Part shown: one piece after another, positions 17,101 through 17,808 of the stretch
How positions within the stretch are numbered: the first letter of the stretch is position 1
Layout of the letters: each line of letters opens with the position of its first letter
Source of the DNA: Betaproteobacteria bacterium UBA5582
Lineage (GTDB): Bacteria > Pseudomonadota > Gammaproteobacteria > Burkholderiales > Rhodocyclaceae
DNA length: 17,808 bases
Reading direction: 5' to 3'
Assembly: GCA_002425245.1 (NCBI GenBank)
Contig: DILW01000167.1
Location: 1-17,808 of the forward strand
The notes under the pieces: generated by a model
The model's database searches: none
What the model saw: the letters and a program-made list of their open reading frames with translations, nothing else
Told to the model about the DNA's origin: nothing
Program-made: the position numbers and the translations under genes

Positions 17101-17281
17101 TTTCCACGTCCTCGGCGGAAGCGCCAGGCAGGACCGTGGTGATCACCACCCAGTTGAAGTTGATCTCCGGGTCCTGCTCGCGCGGCATGGTCAGATAGGC
17201 AAAGACACCGAGCAGCAGCACCACCAGGAAGGCAATATTCGCCAGCGGGTGGTTTTCCAGCAATTTCCGGTAGAGTTTCAC
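14174..17281 (-). CDS. RND efflux transporter permease (AcrB/HAE1-like superfamily)
   Basis: This 1035-residue inner membrane proton antiporter exports drugs or other small molecules through a tripartite pump. TM1 is at about residues 13-31, followed by TMPREQDPEINF. Two large periplasmic loops sit between TM1-TM2 and TM7-TM8. TM4 holds the proton-relay aspartates D405/D406 in GMVVDDAVVVVETI, as in AcrB D407/D408. In TM10, GIAVNSAIVLID has asparagine where AcrB has K940, a pattern shared by other GIVVNNA-type RND pumps. Length is normal. The start is GTG, overlapping the stop of the upstream fusion-protein gene by 4 nt, with GGAG upstream. No outer membrane channel gene is visible. Substrate unknown. 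Confidence 0.95.
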   Translation of the reverse strand: MKLYRKLLENHPLANIAFLVVLLLGVFAYLTMPREQDPEINFNWVVITTVLPGASAEDVEKRVTEPLEDAIKGVADIRFVLSSSRENVSNILVRFRDIPAPVFDKRINDLRRDIQNKASSELPDIAKEPRVLEVTTSNGFPTALVLVTGQAADEVLRQRARLLKNEFERMSGVDQVFATGLQDPELLVEFDPVALANRGLSATQVADATQAWFRDVFAGKVETQSGGERNAWMVRVLGEHIDPERIADIPVGTGRAQVPLGSVAEVSRARAKAGSLASHEGQPAVMLSITKKNRVNTLDLIERINAFIADRNPLLAADGIRLELLDDQTIPTRESISIMEANAVVGLAIVLLICWLFLGTRISLLVGLGLPFSLAGTFAVLAMLGYTVNISVLLGVVIVLGMVVDDAVVVVETIYYKMQRGLAALDASLDAMREVFAPVTASVLTTMAAFLPLMLLPGIVGKFMFVIPFIITLALAISLLEAYWMLPVHVAAVGRRPPADDWRARFNHRLRVRYARWLLVSLRWPRLSLGVAGLIFVLAVGAVAGGAVRMQFFAFDPLRLFYVNVDMPAGAPIEETMAQASRVEAEVRKYLQAGEARNVAAYAGIKFTDTEPLYGDIYGQVIVSLNPRDIVGDEARDVQEIVAAMRPTVEALPGPGKISFTMISGGPPLEKPVKVRVRGNDPLELRAAADAVLAIARAIPGSKDVVDDDIPGRPQLVLTLDREALAAAGLDAGRVARLLRLHVDGEVIAQTRDQGEKIELRVRANHGGAIGQDITDLLATPIALALPDGRQTTSLGALVQAETRTGKGVIKRYNLMRATTVEADLDKEVTDTVEANRILREEWRKIAARYPGVNLDFSGELDDINESLDAMLALFALGVGLIYLILATQFRSYFQPLLILVTVPLAFTGVVLGLLISGNPLSLYTLYGVIALTGIAVNSAIVLIDAANQRLAEGMGVLHAAVYAARRRIVPILITSVTTIGGLFSLAFGLAGESLLWGPVAQSIVWGLAFSSLLTVFVIPLLYWMTMRRRVTASA

Positions 17282-17808
17282 GGCAACGCCGCTCCGTCCT
17301 GCAAGGCATGACGACCTTCGACAACGATCCGGGTCTCCGCGGGCAGGTCGACGCGCACCGGGCGACCTTCGCTGGCCCCGGCCAGCACATGGAATCTGGC
17401 CTTGCCGTCGATGGCGACGAAGACCCCGTACTCACCGTTGCGCCGGACCAGCAAATCAGCTGGCAACCAGGGCCGCGACTCCCGCCACAGCAAGCGCCCC
17501 TCCTGGCCTATCGCCGGTGACTGCGCGGTAAAGCCGAAGCGGGCTTCAACGCTGCGCGAGGCCGGGTTCATTGCCGGCGACACCCGGATCAGGCGCAAGG
17601 CATGGCGTACGCCGGCCGACTCGAATTCCCAGGCACCCGCCAGCCGGACCGCCTCGACATCCGCCGGCTGCAGTTGCGCCGCCAGTTCCAGGTCGTCGGC
17701 CGAAACCAGGGTCAGCAGCACGCTGCCCGGCGTCGCCAGCTCGCCCAGCTGGGCGGGACGGTCGCGCACCACCCCGGCGAACGGCGCGCGCAGCGTATGT
17801 TTTTCCAG
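17278..17808 (-). CDS. RND efflux periplasmic adaptor (membrane fusion protein), C-terminal part
   Basis: The last 176 residues of an HlyD/AcrA-type adaptor that links the RND permease to an outer membrane channel; the N-terminus is beyond the right edge. The visible part starts in the second half of the lipoyl domain (TLRAPFAGVVRDRPAQLGE, then ATPGSVLLTLVS), continues through the beta-barrel domain (LELAAQLQPADVEAV...), and ends in the membrane-proximal domain (VFVAIDGKARFHVLAGASEG). The frame is open to the edge, so the coding region does not begin at the internal GTG at 17772. It overlaps the permease gene by 4 nt (GTGA), which indicates translational coupling. Confidence 0.92.
   Translation of the reverse strand: MEKHTLRAPFAGVVRDRPAQLGELATPGSVLLTLVSADDLELAAQLQPADVEAVRLAGAWEFESAGVRHALRLIRVSPAMNPASRSVEARFGFTAQSPAIGQEGRLLWRESRPWLPADLLVRRNGEYGVFVAIDGKARFHVLAGASEGRPVRVDLPAETRIVVEGRHALQDGAALP

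Overview
The window is a GC-rich stretch of bacterial chromosome with dense, ordinary housekeeping and transport genes. It contains no mobile elements, tRNA, rRNA or CRISPR. Gene content and motifs fit a betaproteobacterium, probably Rhodocyclales (Dechloromonas/Azonexus-like). That assignment is inference from protein character, not from a marker gene.

Left part (1-6727, all minus strand): a module for scavenging acidic amino acids and their amides. In transcription order it holds gltI (periplasmic Glu/Asp binding protein), ansB (exported glutaminase-asparaginase), gltJ, gltK and gltL (ABC permeases and ATPase), gdhA (glutamate dehydrogenase), and then the first 328 codons of a DctB/AauS-type sensor kinase, cut by the left edge. 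The logic is: deamidate Asn/Gln outside the inner membrane, import Asp/Glu, then deaminate Glu to 2-oxoglutarate. Upstream of gltI lie a textbook sigma-54 promoter (-24/-12) and, about 110 bp further up, a TCGG-N4-CCGA palindrome resembling the AauR binding site of pseudomonads. The sensor kinase is therefore a good candidate for the first half of the two-component system controlling the operon.

Middle part (7017-9840, plus strand): a small methyltransferase-like protein, a ROK-family sugar kinase coupled to it by a TGATG overlap, and an MFS transporter. A 14-base parS match (GTTCCACGTGAAAC) sits just before the Shine-Dalgarno of the MFS gene. The MFS gene ends in a 51-bp tail-to-tail overlap with a minus-strand gene for an unrecognised protein carrying three calcium-loop-like motifs.

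Right part (9790-17808, minus strand): that unknown gene, priA, hemE, and an RND efflux permease with the 3' half of its membrane fusion protein. The 267-bp gap between hemE and priA is AT-rich and carries six perfect or near DnaA boxes in two clusters flanking a 72% AT core, with regular 12- and 24-nt spacing, plus a hairpin with T-tracts on both strands. With parS 4.2 kb away, this is the most notable feature: a candidate chromosomal replication origin next to hemE, an arrangement best known from Caulobacter. No dnaA, parA or parB gene is in the window, so the origin call is an inference.
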